This document shows positions 6,022-6,469 of a DNA stretch of 6,469 bases, piece after piece. The first letter of the stretch is position 1; the number at the start of each line of letters is the position of its first letter. The DNA comes from Micrococcales bacterium. Lineage in GTDB: Bacteria; Actinomycetota; Actinomycetes; S36-B12; UBA10799. The stretch is from the NCBI GenBank assembly GCA_023252115.1, contig JAHEXM010000094.1:1-6469 (forward strand), given 5' to 3'. The translations under genes and the position numbers were made by a program. The notes beneath the pieces are model-generated. The model had not been told where the DNA came from. It ran no database searches and saw only the letters and a program-made list of their open reading frames with translations.

Positions 6022-6469
6022 CTAGAGCGGCTCCTGACGGCTGACCTTTTCGTAGTACAAAGCCTCGTCGGCTTTCGCGAGCAACCCGGCAATGTCGTCG
6101 GCGTCCCATGAGTCCAGGAACCCGATGCTAAGCGAGAGCTGATAGGCGCGATCCGCAACTGCATTGTGGGCCGCAACATCCCTATCGAGACGTTTGCGCA
6201 ACACACTGGTATCGATCGCGGGGTTGACGATGAAGACGGCGAACTCACTATCAGCAACGCGCCCGATCACATCGCTTTCCCGGAAATTCGCTTGCAGGAC
6301 TTGAGCAGCTTCAGCGATTGCATTAGCGCCAGCATCTTCGCCTTGGGTTTCGACAATGACATCAAGGCCTTCAACATCGATGACGGCGATCTCGGCACGT
6401 ACACCTTGGCGTCGAACAAGTCGAAGCTCTTGTTCGGCAAGAGTGAAGAAACCGCGTCTGTTGGGTAAC
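6022..6469 (-). CDS. GGDEF-domain protein with degenerate active site (C-terminal part)
   Basis: The frame runs from the right edge to a TAG at 6022-6024, giving about 148 C-terminal residues; the N-terminal sensory part and the start are outside the window. The GTG at 6268 is internal. The fragment is a nearly whole GGDEF domain: LPNRRGF at its beginning, AVIDVEGLDVI (the first metal-binding Asp strand), FRESDVIGRVADSEFAVFI (motif strand) and AKADEALYYEK near the end. The GGDEF motif reads ADSEF (6241-6255). The usual K-x-x-N-D...GH...GD stretch reads DVIVETQGEDAGANAI, so the Asn and Asp that contact GTP are gone. An RxxD (RESD, 6271-6282) sits exactly five residues before the motif, as in the inhibitory site of diguanylate cyclases. 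The domain is therefore probably not an active cyclase and may bind c-di-GMP or act structurally. Its stop is 6 nt from that of the convergent acetyltransferase. Confidence 0.88.
   Translation of the reverse strand, partial: LPNRRGFFTLAEQELRLVRRQGVRAEIAVIDVEGLDVIVETQGEDAGANAIAEAAQVLQANFRESDVIGRVADSEFAVFIVNPAIDTSVLRKRLDRDVAAHNAVADRAYQLSLSIGFLDSWDADDIAGLLAKADEALYYEKVSRQEPL

Noticed and set aside
6022..6270. A small stand-alone protein of 82 residues starting at GTG 6268.
   Set aside because: The same frame continues upstream to the window edge with recognisable GGDEF-domain sequence, so the GTG is internal.
6166..6468. A plus-strand open frame of 100 codons at the right edge.
   Set aside because: It lies opposite the GGDEF domain, whose motifs on the minus strand are clear.

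Overview
The window looks like compact bacterial chromosome, most likely from an actinobacterium of moderate GC (high fifties by eye). This is an inference from base composition, GTG start use, weak Shine-Dalgarno sequences and the overall feel of the proteins; no rRNA or other taxonomic marker is present. No mobile element, tRNA, CRISPR array or integrase was seen.

Layout: (1) 2-823 (+) is the C-terminal part of a multi-span membrane protein that runs in from the left edge; its family is not recognised. (2) 958-2487 (+) is a complete amino-acid permease of the APC superfamily, CAT-like group. (3) 2484-4268 (-) is a complete Uup-type ABC-F ATPase; its stop codon overlaps that of the permease within a shared TTAA. 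(4) 4337-5365 (+) is a YihY/BrkB-family membrane protein, divergent from the ABC-F gene. (5) 5398-6015 (+) is a hexapeptide-repeat acetyltransferase closely resembling VatD streptogramin A acetyltransferases, 32 nt behind the YihY gene and probably co-transcribed. (6) 6022-6469 (-) is the C-terminal end of a GGDEF-domain protein that runs off the right edge; its GGDEF motif has decayed to ADSEF but an RxxD I-site-like motif is kept at the canonical spacing.

Most of this is ordinary core or near-core content: two transporters, a translation/ribosome-linked ATPase and an envelope protein. Two points deserve a second look. One is the GGDEF remnant, whose substrate-site residues are lost while a possible c-di-GMP inhibitory site remains, which would suit a receptor rather than a cyclase. 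The other is the VatD-like enzyme in a non-mobile setting, about 1.1 kb from an ABC-F gene; it may be an environmental relative of clinical streptogramin resistance genes, or an acetyltransferase with another natural substrate. I do not see a clear previously undescribed multi-gene system here.
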